From positions 1-64,000 of the forward strand of contig NW_020312765.1 in NCBI RefSeq assembly GCF_002999335.1: a stretch of DNA of 64,000 bases, read 5' to 3'. Below the pieces are notes generated by a model. The model saw nothing but the letters and a program-made list of their open reading frames with translations, did not search any database and was not told the DNA's origin. Made by a program: the position numbers and the translations under genes. Shown in pieces: positions 1 to 10,726 of the stretch. Each line of letters starts with the position of its first letter. Positions within the stretch are counted from its first letter, which is position 1. The stretch comes from Cyclospora cayetanensis (taxonomy: Eukaryota > Apicomplexa > Conoidasida > Eucoccidiorida > Eimeriidae).

Positions 1-261
1 CGATGGGCGGTAAACAAGATACAGTAAGCTGATTCCCCCTCTTAAGTATCTGTCATGCATCATCCACAGAAACACCCTCAATGCACACGGTAGACCTGCA
101 GTGAGAAGAATGCGCATCTTCTTATGAGCATGCCAATCCAAAATCATGTGCAAGGTTAAGAACAGGTTTTAGTGCACTCAATGAAATTACGCGCCCACGA
201 GGACAAAAGTATGTAGCTGCTACTGAGTTGTAACCTGTTCATTCCTTGTAGACATGTTCAG
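1..261. other. Window edge, no gene recognised
   Basis: These bases lie downstream of the minus-strand gene ending at 262 and probably hold its 3' UTR. I see no open frame, RNA gene or repeat in them. Confidence 0.4.
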
Positions 262-984
262 CTAATCAACTTCATCTGATTTCGTGAAGCAGTGTGCAAT
301 GCTTTTTTGGGGAGCAGGTGGAGGTACCGTATTTCCTTTACTACCAACCTCGTCTTCGAGCTCTCCATTGGAGACGTTGGGTTCGTTGGATGTTAGACCG
401 CCACCAATCTGCTCATTGAGGAGTCTTTGCGGGGATGGCGCTGGCATGCGCGGTTTGCCTGTCGTTCTATATCCCTCCCCGGTAGATCTGGTTTCCATCG
501 GAATTCGTTTAATACTCTCGTGTGTCGAAGAAGACGAGAAACCGCGTGAGGCACCACCTTGATTGGATACCTTATTGTTAGCTCCTGAGAGGGTAGTGGT
601 CTCAGAATGCTTGTTGAGAGTTAATAGGTCTTTGTGCAGTTCGCCATTGGAGGAAGTATTTACATGTACTTTACGCGAACCCAGCAGCATCGGCAGATCC
701 GAACTGTCCCTGTTGAAGTGATTCCCCCCCGAATTCTGTAAGAATTGTGATGCAACGAGCCGTTCATGAGGCTGCCTTACGCCCTTGTCGTTGTGCTGTT
801 CGTTGTTTAATGTTAGGCCTGCCGAGTAACGGGTTACCGTCGGTGATCGCATCTCATTGTATCCGGCCACCGTAACAGTAGACCGTCCCGAATCCGACAT
901 AGCTGTTACCCCATATGTAGTAAAAACTAGGTGCAAATAGGTATGCAACAGCAGGAACAATGAAAATGTAGCTGTAGGCCCCAT
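262..984 (-). CDS. Putative secreted Ser/Thr/Asn-rich protein, 240 aa
   Basis: This is a single uninterrupted minus-strand frame. I chose the ATG at 984 because it has A at -3 and G at +4, and because residues 5-23 then form a hydrophobic stretch (FSLFLLLHTYLHLVF) ending near GVTA, which looks like a cleavable signal peptide. The mature part is polar and rich in Ser, Thr, Asn and Gly, has no recognisable domain, and ends with a Pro-rich segment (VPPPAP). Function is unknown; the family type is inferred only from signal peptide and composition. The frame opens further upstream without another ATG. Upstream exons cannot be excluded. Confidence 0.5.
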   Translation of the reverse strand: MGPTATFSLFLLLHTYLHLVFTTYGVTAMSDSGRSTVTVAGYNEMRSPTVTRYSAGLTLNNEQHNDKGVRQPHERLVASQFLQNSGGNHFNRDSSDLPMLLGSRKVHVNTSSNGELHKDLLTLNKHSETTTLSGANNKVSNQGGASRGFSSSSTHESIKRIPMETRSTGEGYRTTGKPRMPAPSPQRLLNEQIGGGLTSNEPNVSNGELEDEVGSKGNTVPPPAPQKSIAHCFTKSDEVD

Positions 985-2039
985 ACTTTCGAAAGGATAG
1001 TACAATCGCACTTCGACAGGCAATTTTGGTGTTGATTTTCGTATGTGCTTCTCAAACTATGGAGAATGCACGTGATTGGTTTTTATTTTGCTGCTGCACG
1101 AGCTGTGTTCTATAAAGGGGGATCATGAGTTAGAAGACTGAGGGAGCTGAACGCACATACCATAAGCAAGGCAGAGAGATCCCGCACACTGGAGGGACCT
1201 TTAGGACTATGTAAAAGTTGCTACCTCTAAAAAAATCCACCGGAATCGTGGTTCTTTACACAGTCTGTCGCGCATCAAAACGACGTTTCCGGACAAGTAA
1301 GGCAAACTGGTGGACAGATTTTATGAGGCGTTGCGTCGCAAATACTGTATTGCTCCTGTAGCCCTCTTGGCGTCACACTGCACAGACGACTGCATTACAT
1401 GTCATTAGAACGATAGAACTTGCTTCTTTAATGCTGAAGGTATGAGGAATGTGGCGCACGAACCATGTAAATTGGTATTGCTTGTTAACATCTTGGCGTT
1501 TTGAAGAATTCAGTTTGGGTGGGTCACAAATTATTCTGAAACTACGCGAGCAAATGGCACAGTCGCTTCTTAATGCTGATAAGATACACAAAAATTAATT
1601 GATTGGGTAATTTCCCGGTAGGAATCATCGCCCTTGTGCTTTTGTGGTGTCTTTACAATTGCAGCTACTGCAGGATTTCGTGCCTTCTAACAACGACAGC
1701 ACGGAACGGTTTCTCCCCGATTGAACTATGATGACTCCGACAGTGGAAATAATATTCCGTCTAAGAAGGATATTTTAATGTGAAAGTGGCGACATTCCAT
1801 TGTGCAAGGCTGTAGCCTATGGAGATTGTGTAGGCAACAGTTGCTACAAATCATGAAGTACGTGTGATAAAAATTTATGCTTACTATTACAGAATTGCCG
1901 CATTTGTTAGTGCCTGCAGCATGTTCGGCAGAAGCAGCTGCACACAAGGTTCCTGATGAAAAGCAATCTTGAGGGGGTTCGCCGTCCGTCTATCGAATGT
2001 TGGGCTTTTCTGTACTTCAGCATTAGCTACTACGCTGGC
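985..2039. other. Intergenic, nothing supported
   Basis: Between the minus-strand gene and the start of element A I see only short open frames without coding character. Part of it may be the promoter of the gene at 984 on the minus strand. Confidence 0.4.
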
Positions 2040-3190
2040 TTTTTTAAGCTAAAAATTAATGAGAATGGACTACTTGCTTTGTCTGCTGGCATGTCGTATT
2101 CACTGCAGGGTACAGCTAGCTCGACACGAGAAAACGCAGTGTTGTGTGCGTGTGCGCTAGATGTTACGTGCAAATAGCTGTAAATGGCCGAAGTGCTTAA
2201 AGAGGGGCAGCTACACTCAGCCTAGCTACCCCTCTCCTTTCATATTGGGAGCTCGAAGGGAACGGGCATGGAAGCACGGGCCTTGTTCGAGAAACTCTAA
2301 ACAATTCGCTAGTACCTTTATGTGGTGCTGGAGTTTACTGCCTCCTGAAGGAGACCTTAGATAAACCGTTACAGATCGCAGCACCGCATAGTATGATGCA
2401 GTTTAGCTCATCCAATTACTGTATATGTAGTGCGGTGCCAAGTCTCGTACACCGACTGCCTGGCTTCAATGAGTACATTTCGTAATTAAATTATCTTGTC
2501 TAATGGGAACAGCCTGGCTGGAAAGCTTTCTGTCGAAGAAAGTGGACATTCAGGTCGGCTGTCGATATGGTAAAAGCTGGTCTGCACGCAACGTAAACGC
2601 AGTATTTATACAGCTACTGAAAATGCATGATTTTGTCAGCGTACTAGGTGAACGAACAGTCACGAGATCGGTTTATCATCTCGGGTTTCTCTAAAGTTTC
2701 TCATCAGATAATCGCCAGATTGTCAGAGACTCAGCGATCAAAGAATCAACCGGTGGGCTCACACAATGGTAAATCGATCGAGGTCTTAGGAACCAAGAAG
2801 CGCGATCCATGCGTCGGGAGGGGCAAAGCCGGGATCAGCTTATTGATGTCAAGACTGTCAAGTGGCCCTAGCCTACAGTCTGAGGTGAACCAGGAACGAA
2901 GGCTAGGGGACACTTGCGTTACCAAGCAGCCTCATACAGCCCCAAACAGCGCACCTGATTAAATTGCGAGCAATTGCACCGCATAGTTCGGAATTGCATC
3001 CGCATTCTAAAAGCCATAGAATTTGAGCACCGCAACTCGGAACAGCGAACGCGGGCTGCTTGATTAGCAAATAGAGCACCTTAAGGAAACAAAGAAACTC
3101 CACATTAAACTGCGGTGTAGTGAGGGGGGGCCACAAAGGATAGAGCTGCACTTAAGAACCCATAACTGGTCAGTTCTGCGCTGGTACAAC

Positions 3191-3310
3191 CTGACATCAC
3201 TAGTCAAGCGTTGCTTGTGTTACACGACACAGGATGTGAAGTGGATGTGTTCTCCGAGCAGACGATGCAGAAGCGCTATCTGGGTGTTCCCTCTTTAGTG
3301 CAGTAGCTAG
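3191..3310 (+). pseudogene. Retrotransposon aspartic protease remnant (element A)
   Basis: The frame reads LLVLHDTGCEVDVFS and a few residues on each side before a TAG at about 3304. D-T-G with a preceding hydrophobic strand is the active-site signature of retroelement aspartic proteases. It sits between the gag-side block and the reverse transcriptase, the expected place in gypsy elements. The piece is short and I rate it on position as much as on motif. Confidence 0.6.
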
Positions 3311-3739
3311 GACTTAGGTTTACTGGCGGCAGAATGCCCTCCCTATCACCACAACTTTAAGCTTGGACACGTGCACCATGAGGCTACCCTAGGAGGGCCA
3401 TGGGCGACCCAATGTAAGGTGCACATGCGGTTGCATTTGTGCACTGCGGATGTAGTGTGCCATAAAGCGCTATGAAGTAGTAGCTTTTGATTATCTTAAG
3501 AACACATATTAAATCTGGGGTGGGCGGTGAAGAGTCGGTAGCTCACAAGGTGAGGTCGAGTCTCCATGAGGGCGGCAACAGCACAGCAGGAAGGGAAAAC
3601 GGTCATGAGGACGTATTATGTCTCTATGCGACTACAACTGGTTCTTTACCAGGTATTTAAGGTGTGGTGATAGCTGAAAAACAATAGGAGTCGGCAAGTG
3701 TCGAGGAGGAGTTCGCGAATACGGTAAATGATGATGAGC

Positions 3740-4560
3740 TGCTAGTTCGCTAACCACTTGGTCTTCGAGCACTCCGGTGTAGCCTAACCCCTGAATAGGG
3801 GCCAAAGTACTCTCCGGTGTATCGGAAAGACCCACAGAATGAAAAAACGGAGCTGCAGACAAATGGGGTGTTTAGAAAAAAGGGAGAGTGCCGGAATCGA
3901 CCCGAGCCATTGTGCACACCCAGGTGTTGTTGCCGAAAAAGGATTGAAAGTAGAGCATATGAGTTAACTCCAGGAACCGGAGCACGATTAATGTAACGCA
4001 AAATTTTCAATGCTACAGAGCTGAGAATTATTTAATCGCCTACACGGATCAACAGTCCAGTCGACATTTGACTTCACAGGCGCCTGTTTAGAAGTAACCA
4101 TTGCCCCAGATAGCAAGCACAAACCCGCCTTCCACGCTGAGTGTTGCAAACTCGAGTCTAGCTGTCGTGGAATTTTCAATTGCCCCAGTTGACCTGCACC
4201 GTCAGAGAAGCGGGGTTTCTAGGAGCTTAGCAAGCAGGGATGGAGTGGCTGTGTACATCGACACGTCTTCACAGGCAGCAAAAGCGTTCAAGAGCACCTA
4301 CAGCACATCATACGTGCGCCTCAGCTGTTTCTCAGAAAGCAAAGGTAATCGACTAAACGCAAGTGTACATTTATCATTAGTTCGAATGCGTTTCAGAAAA
4401 TCTATTTCTGGCTGTAGGAACGGAGCCAGATCCGGCAAACATTGAAGTAATCAAGTCATATCCTTTACCTTTGCGCACCCAAAGCGACACTTGGAAGCTC
4501 GTCGGAAGTGCAACTTGTTACCTGATTTTCATTTGTGGGTTTCGCCAGCAGCCATGAAGT
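3740..4560 (+). pseudogene. Reverse transcriptase remnant (element A)
   Basis: Pieces in several frames match gypsy reverse transcriptase in order. A YRKDPQNE segment near 3818 is the start. VAVYIDTSS near 4245 corresponds to the YxDD box but has Thr in place of the second Asp. An NASV...RMRF...SG run at about 4350-4415 matches the 'SKC-F..FLG..SG' region. After a frame change near 4410-4426 the sequence continues PDPANIEVIKSYPLP and WKLVGSATCYLIFICGF, the connection region ahead of RNase H. Stops and the frame change make it non-functional. Confidence 0.85.
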
Positions 4561-5199
4561 CATCAAAAAAAAAAGTAATATGTGAACTAGACAGGGAAGG
4601 CTGATGCCAGCGCAAAAACGCTAATTATCGCCCTCAAAACTTTTCCGGTGTGCAGGGTGGTAACGTATGAGGACCAAATTTTCGTAATAGCTGATGGCAG
4701 TGACATAACTGTTGGTGCGTCTCTCTGTCAATAGGCTGCGGACTTTCCAAACGATCAAATTATTACTTGCTATTCTAGCCACTTCAACGATTTCAAGCCG
4801 TGATACATAATTCAGGAATAACAGCTCTATGGGGCTTGATGGAGGGTAAAAATTGCCGGCACTGTATTTATGGGATTTATTTTACTCTCCAGATCGACTG
4901 TCAGTCTCAACTTAATCCTGCAAGTAGTTTTAAAACGTTGATAATCCTAGAGCTCTTTACTGCCTACGGCGCCCCCTGAATCACGACGTTGCAGTATGAA
5001 ATATTGCGGTCTCCACCAAAGTGGTCACCAACACGCTCTCATGACATCTCAGCGCTTCACTATTGTGAGGCACAACCTTTCCTTTCTGCGATCATTAAGA
5101 CTTTCTATCGACATCACGTAAACCTCATGCATTTGACACCCATGTATTCGCTTATATTGCCAAAATCAAGAATGGCCAAGAAATGAAGCACTTTCACGC

Positions 5200-5885
5200 A
5201 GAGGATTGCTGCTGTGGTCCCCAAAAATCTAGACTTCCGCCACCCGTCCTTTCCGACTTCGCTTCGCATTGGGGTTTTCGCAAAGCATCAACTTTATGCT
5301 TCTGCACGACCTGATAGGACTCACATCTTAATGGGAAACTCGCTCACTACTTCTGCTTACCTGGGATACTTTCTCCGGCAGAGGAGTATACAATGTCATG
5401 CCCCGGTTGTCAGCTGCTGAAGTCGCCCAATTTTCCGTAGTATGGCCTTTCCTTGATGTCGTCTGTTTCCTGAAAGTATTTGGACTGCCTTGACTGTGGA
5501 CAATATTTTGGAAAGCCCAAGGCCAAGTGCCAAGATAGCGTCGACGTCATTGTCGGTAGGCTCAGCGAATATGCCCATTGCATTCCTTTGTCCAGCTCTG
5601 TCACGGCTCAAACATTCGCTAAATTATTCTAAACTTTTGTCTGGAAGCTTTGCATATTTCCTTAATTGCGGTACGGAAACAGAAGCTCGTTATTGTGTTC
5701 GGGTGTGCCTTCATGGTCAGCCTGCACATAGACGATAGTATGACTTCTGTGAACTATCCTCGGGCAGATGAGCAGACAGAACGCACTAAAAGCACACTTT
5801 TCCAGCGTTTGCGACCGTATGATCCAACGAATTTAATAGCTGTGGCTCATATCTTCGTGCTGAGTGGGTTAATAAGACAATAGTA
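5200..5885 (+). pseudogene. Integrase remnant (element A)
   Basis: At 5533-5632 one frame gives DSVDVIVGRLSEYAHCIPL followed by SSSVTAQTFAKLF, closely following the gypsy integrase core segment around 'VVDRLSKMAHFIP...TAEETA.LF'. At 5749-5830 another frame gives NYPRADEQTERTKSTLFQRL, matching the conserved 'YHPQTDGQTERVN..LEQ.LR' segment. Frame changes lie between the two. Upstream, 5290-5420 keeps traces of the zinc-binding region (ASARPDRTH; QCHAPVVSC). Confidence 0.88.
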
Positions 5886-6359
5886 TGCTCGTCGAGCCAT
5901 TCCCCCTCGCATCCAAGGTCCACAATGAGGAGCCCTTCGCCTATCCAAGCTTAGGTTTGGTGGTTCGGAGGCAGCCACCAGCCTTGGCGGCTGAATACTG
6001 TGGAGAAAATATGACTAGTGCACGCAATGTACACGAAAAGATCAAGAGACAAATATAGAACTGTGATAAGTGGCGCTCTGTTGTGTATTTTAAACATAGA
6101 GCCATGGTGCTGGTGGGTCGGCAGGCTTTTACGGCGCGTCAGAAGAAGAGCAGACGAAGAGTTCTGTGGCCAAGTGACAAGGACCAGTGTGGCTCTTGCA
6201 CGAATCTGTGCTCTTTGCCACCCTGTCGATATACTTTAAAGTAGGAAGTGCCATAGGACCACCAGTAGGGTGCCTCCGGAAGAGGATCTCAAGCTCCGCG
6301 CATCATTCGTTGACATTGCTGCGCAGGCAAGTGACCCATGCAAAGCCGGAGCATCCACA

Positions 6360-6512
6360 GGGGGCCGTAAAAATACTTGACCATAAGATTAATAAGCGCA
6401 AAATGCACTTCTTCGAGGAAATTTCTAGTGAAATCGGCTGGAGAATACCAGCTTCAGTGACTAAACGAGGAGCCGCTGCGGTCTTAGTTGCTCTGTTTAG
6501 CTTACAATGCTA
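6360..6512 (+). pseudogene. Chromodomain remnant (element A)
   Basis: The frame reads AVKILDHKINKRKMHFF and then EIGWRIPASV before a stop at about 6510. This fits the 'YEVEKILDHR..RRG..YLVKWKGY...EATWEP' chromodomain found at the end of chromoviral integrases. The central tryptophan-rich strand is eroded. Position, right after the integrase and before the LTR-like block, supports the call. Confidence 0.72.
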
Positions 6513-6634
6513 ATCCCCGTGGATGATGATCCTTAGGATTCTTGGTACTTCCCCTTCCTCCGCTCACGATTTGCCTGAAATAGCTACCTTCACTTAGGGG
6601 TATCGCACTAATAGCTTCGGGCTATCGTTGCCGT

Positions 6635-7420
6635 GATGTTGCCTAGACTCACATTTATGCGCAGACACTTTCAGGTTTCTCTTTTTAGCAATCTTGCCTG
6701 TGCGTCTTTTGGGGCTTTGAAGTCGATTGTGCTACATGGAGCGGCAGCAATTGCATGTAAAGCGTGTTCTTTGAGACGCGGAAGCACTATTGAAGTAGTG
6801 GTACCTTCATTTTCTTTGCCTTTCTTAGATTCTTCTGTTTTTCTCGAAGCAGTGGCATCACACACTCTATGTGCTCCAAAGATAGCGAGCCATCGTGCCA
6901 GTGCTGTCATGGTGGTCTGATCCATCGTCGTTGATGGACAATGTGTGCTCACTTCTTCGTGTCTATTTTACGTGAGTGGCTGATACATACATTTGCTTTT
7001 CTCATTTGCACTGTTTTCGCGTTTCTGCCTGCCGGCGGAGAGGAGATAAAGCGGTAACTGTTCTGCCTATATTTGGTCTCGACGCAGAGGTAGAGAGCAC
7101 GAGAACCTATGGCTGGGTGATGGCCAGGGTCAAAGGGGGAGGAAGCAGATGTGATGGGCTAAACGCCACTCAAACACCTTCTGCTACACAAGCTATGTTT
7201 GACTAAGAGTTAGTGACGAACTGCACAATTGGCTCATCTGTGCTTTTAATTTTGTTTTCTGCGAAGTATTGATAGCACGAGACAAGGGATTGCAATGTAA
7301 TCTGCATGTATGGTAGCTACTGTGCCTAATTACCTGTCAATGCTTGGAAGGCTTCAAGAATTCAGCAACTCCCTCTGAGCACTCCTTCTCCGCTCATATA
7401 GGAACTCTGAGGGTTCCGAA
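6635..7420 (+). repeat. LTR-like dispersed repeat, copy 1
   Basis: This block follows the chromodomain and shares collinear similarity with 28519-29200 and with 63350-63960. Common anchors include TTTTGGGGCTTTGAAGTCGA / TTTTGAGGCTCTGAAGTCGA, a TATTTGGTCTC..ACGCAGAGGTA segment, TCAATGCTTGGA and GGAACTCTGAGGG. Copies 1 and 2 both begin with TGTT near the point where similarity starts, as an LTR would. Copies are strongly diverged, so the exact ends are uncertain. Confidence 0.6.
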
Positions 7421-8647
7421 CAGTGGAAAGGGATGAAATTTTTCGATGAATACCCATCAACTTCCTAACAAGTTTGTTTTGAGTATTGAGTTGAGTGTCC
7501 TACGGACGCTGTAGATGGAGCGTTAATCACACAATTGCGTCGAATTATATCAAGCTTTTAGTCCTCTGCAAAAATATAAGCTGACAAGTCAATCTGTCAA
7601 TTATTTATTGATTACCAATTAAAGGTAGTGCACTAGGAAATGCCGATGTGTAGTCAAGTCCGCTACCCTTGCACCAAGCAAAGAGATCGACTGGTTGTCC
7701 ATAAGCTACAATGCATGATCACACAATTCATCCACCCTACCAAATCTAATACACCAAACTTATATATGGAATGTATGGAGACAGCAAAGGAAGAGCGCGA
7801 GCACTTCATACAGACAGGGGCTCAGCACGGGATTCAATTCCTTGGTTGATACCTCGATACATCAAGATGCACGACTATAAAAGTAGCTGATCACTGATCG
7901 ATGAGAACATGAATGCGCGTGCAAAGCTATAACATCATCTAGCGTATCATATTAAGTTTGCTGAGAGCCAGCTTGACGGAACGGGCGACGATTCATTTTG
8001 GGGCTTTGAACACCCCCACATAACAATTCACACCATAGCACAATCCACAATTTCGAAGAGACACTGGTGCCCACCGTACTTTTTGGATCATCGTGTTGTT
8101 TTTTGTATATCTGCGGCACTTTCATTCTTCTCACTCGAAAATGGTGCGTTTGTTGTTCCTCCTTGAGGCACACTCTTCTTGTAGAATGTGACGGGCTATA
8201 CTCGTTCCCACCTATACTATCGAAATTCCTGTAGCTTTAATGGGAGCTTACTATCTATCTATGCTCTTAAGATTGGTGTTTCTCTTTCGGATTCCGTCAA
8301 ATCTTTCGGAGAACTCTGCACGGGGTAGTCGACGTGTGGGTTGGGGGAAATGGCAACTGTGACAACGCTGGTTGGTATACTGCGTTGGTTGATCCAGGCC
8401 CTTAGTGCTGCATTAATTACTTTGTGCATAGGATGAGCCATCTCTCCTCACTGGGTCTTCTCGTATACTGGTGTAATGCAAACTTCCCGTCTCCCTGCGA
8501 TAGCATGCCTACATGCCCGTCAATTTCAAACAGACTACGCGCTACACACAGTGCCTTCGAATGAACCTCTGAATTTACCTGTCTTAATAAAACGCACTGC
8601 TTTCGCAGACCCCGATTTGTTGTGTGACAAGACGGGGGCTCGCAGTT
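7421..8647. other. Intergenic, upstream of eEF1B gamma
   Basis: No gene recognised. The 5' UTR, promoter and probably the initiator exon of the eEF1B gamma gene should lie here, but I could not identify the exon with confidence. Confidence 0.4.
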
Positions 8648-8677
8648 ATGTACCATGATTTGTTGTTGCGTTTTCAG

Positions 8678-9943
8678 AAGCTGCTTTGCCCCAAGGATGA
8701 GTTGTCCTGCCAGAAGGTCTTGATGACTGCTACATTTGCGAATGTCAAAGTTGAAACCCCGGCTTTTGTGATGGGTATGTTTAGGCGTATCTTGCCACAG
8801 AATGCGTGAAGGCACATTCTAGTTTGCTGTAAGTCTGGTCTTTGGTATGAACTGTGCTTTCGATCTTCAGGCAAAGATGACAAAAAGGAGTGCTTTAAGA
8901 GCAAATACCCGTTTTTCCGCTTGCCGATATTGGAGACTGGGGAGGGGCCAAGCCTCATGGGCTCCAACACAGTCTGTCGCTTCCTTGCACGAATGAGGAA
9001 CGACAAGCGCCTCTACGGGGAAACGCTGCAGCATTCAGCAGAGGTGGATATGTGGCTAGACTTCTGCGCAAACGAGCTAGAGGTTCCTCTACTTGCGTGG
9101 GCAGCTCAGAGCTGCGTTGCCAACAAGGCCAAGACCGATGTAACCATCGCTCTCCGGGCAATGAATGAACATCTGAAGCTCCGAACGTACATGGTTGGAG
9201 AGAGAATTACAATTGCAGATCTTTGCCTATGCGTTGTTGTTTGCTTTGCGACGTCGAAATTCGGTTGTGACCTTGTTAAGCCCTATCTTGAGGTTTCACG
9301 TTGGATGGAAACCATCTGCAATCAAAAGCCCTACAAAAATATCTGCCCGACCACTAGCAACAAGCCCTGTGTGGCTTCGAGCTCTGCTCAAGCCGCGAAG
9401 CTGGATGATGACGGGAAGAAAGCTGAGGCTGCGGAAGAAGTCCCCCCGCCACCCAAGCCAAAGTGTGAGTTGGATCATCTTCCACCTTCCTCGCTTGATC
9501 TGAACGAATGGAAACGCGTGTACTCTAATACCAAGGATCTAAAAGGTCAGGCTATGCCCTGGCTGTGGAAGAACTTCGACGCCGCTGGATACTGCTTCTA
9601 CTACATGAAGTACGAAAAACTCGAAGGAGAATGCACCGTTCCTTTCCTCACATCTAACCAGCTTGGAGGTTTTCTTCAGCGTGTTGACAACAACTTCCGT
9701 AAATATTCGTTTGGAGTCATTAATGTCGTTGGCAAGGATTCTAGCTACGATATCCAAGGCGTTTGGATGTTTAGAGGCCAAGATATCCCTCAGATGATGA
9801 AGGAGCATCCATCCTTTGAGTACAATCTATGGAAAAGGCTGGACCACACAACTACTGCAGACAAAGCCCTTATTGAGGACTACTTCTGCAACGAGGATGA
9901 AGTTGAGAAGACCCCAATTGCCGACAGCAAAGTCTGGAAGTAA
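8678..9943 (+). CDS. EF1G: Translation elongation factor 1 gamma (eEF1B gamma), 5' exon missing
   Basis: eEF1B gamma is the scaffold subunit of the exchange complex that reloads eEF1A with GTP in the cytoplasm. The exons I can place are 8678-8774 and 8871-9943, joined over a 96-bp GTATGT...CAG intron so that VMG|KDDKKE reads through; they give 389 residues. Residues 1-55 (KLLCPKDELSCQKVLMTATF...RLPILETGEG) are a GST N-terminal fold. Roughly 60-200 are the GST C-terminal helices (GERITIADLCL). A charged Lys/Pro linker follows, then the EF1G domain to the end (LNEWKRVYSN; GVWMFRGQDIP; SKVWK). TTTTCAG just before 8678 looks like an acceptor, so a short upstream exon with the true start is expected; an in-frame ATG at 8648 is the alternative. 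Confidence 0.95.
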
Positions 9944-10726
9944 CCAGTGAAGGTTTTCCAGGGTGGTGGCAGTGGAATTTAGTTAGATCCATTTGACATT
10001 AGGGGGTCTCATCTCACTTAACTACTGTTTCAGGACTGTCACGAACTGCCACTATGAAAGATCAAACTACCAAAGCCGTTCTAACCCTGCATGTGCAGAA
10101 GCCCTGTGCAGAGAAACTGCGGCCGAGGTTTCCTCATGTAGGAATCGTGTTGCGAGTCTAGAAGTACGCGTACGTACTGCAGTGAAATTTAGCTTTTGGA
10201 TACTCTGTAGCGTAATCTGCTTAGTAGCAGCGAACGGGTGGCCTGCTGCGGGACTGCACAGGTGTGGGATAAGGGGGCTAATTGTATTGCAAGTTTTGCT
10301 TGCTGCGAAAAACCGGTGAAAATAGCCCGTTGTGCTGCTCATTCCCGCTTTATTGGCTCTATCGTTGGCTAGCGGGAGTGCCGAAGTCATTGCTGGTCTA
10401 CGACTAGTGGCTTTTATCACCAGACACCTATGTCTCCGTGCTTGGGGCGAATATTGGCCTCTCAGTAAACCGGGTTTACATACAAACCGAAGCTGGGGTT
10501 TCTTGGGGGGGATGATTGAGTAATGAATACCGTCGTGCGGTAGCCCCACGCTGTTACTCCACACTGGGCTACAGGTTCATAGAACACGGTGCAGCTTAAA
10601 CCAGGTAATTTCCACAAAAACATCTTGTTTTACATCTACAGAATTTTAGTGAAGCTAAATTGCGCATGTTTATGACGTGACCAGCGTGTGCAGCGCCACA
10701 CAATTTGCCTTTACAGAGTCCCCACT
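9944..10726. other. Intergenic between eEF1B gamma and MAPR genes
   Basis: About 780 bp holding the 3' end of one gene and the promoter of the next. I see no motif or gene to report. Confidence 0.4.

Larger units (their letters stand above)
2040..7420 (+). mobile_element. Degenerate Ty3/gypsy chromovirus, element A
   Basis: Plus-strand remnants occur in the canonical chromovirus order. A 5' segment at about 2080-2250 is shared with element B. A gag-side block at about 2640-2960 also has a match in element B. A retroviral-type aspartic protease piece (LLVLHDTGCEVDVFS) lies at about 3191-3310, reverse transcriptase at 3740-4560, an integrase at 5200-5880 and a chromodomain at 6360-6510. An LTR-like block follows at about 6635-7420. 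Frames shift and stops interrupt throughout, so the copy is dead. Chromovirus-like LTR elements have been reported from Eimeria genomes; the assignment here comes from motif order seen by eye. Exact LTR ends and target-site duplication were not found. Confidence 0.85.
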
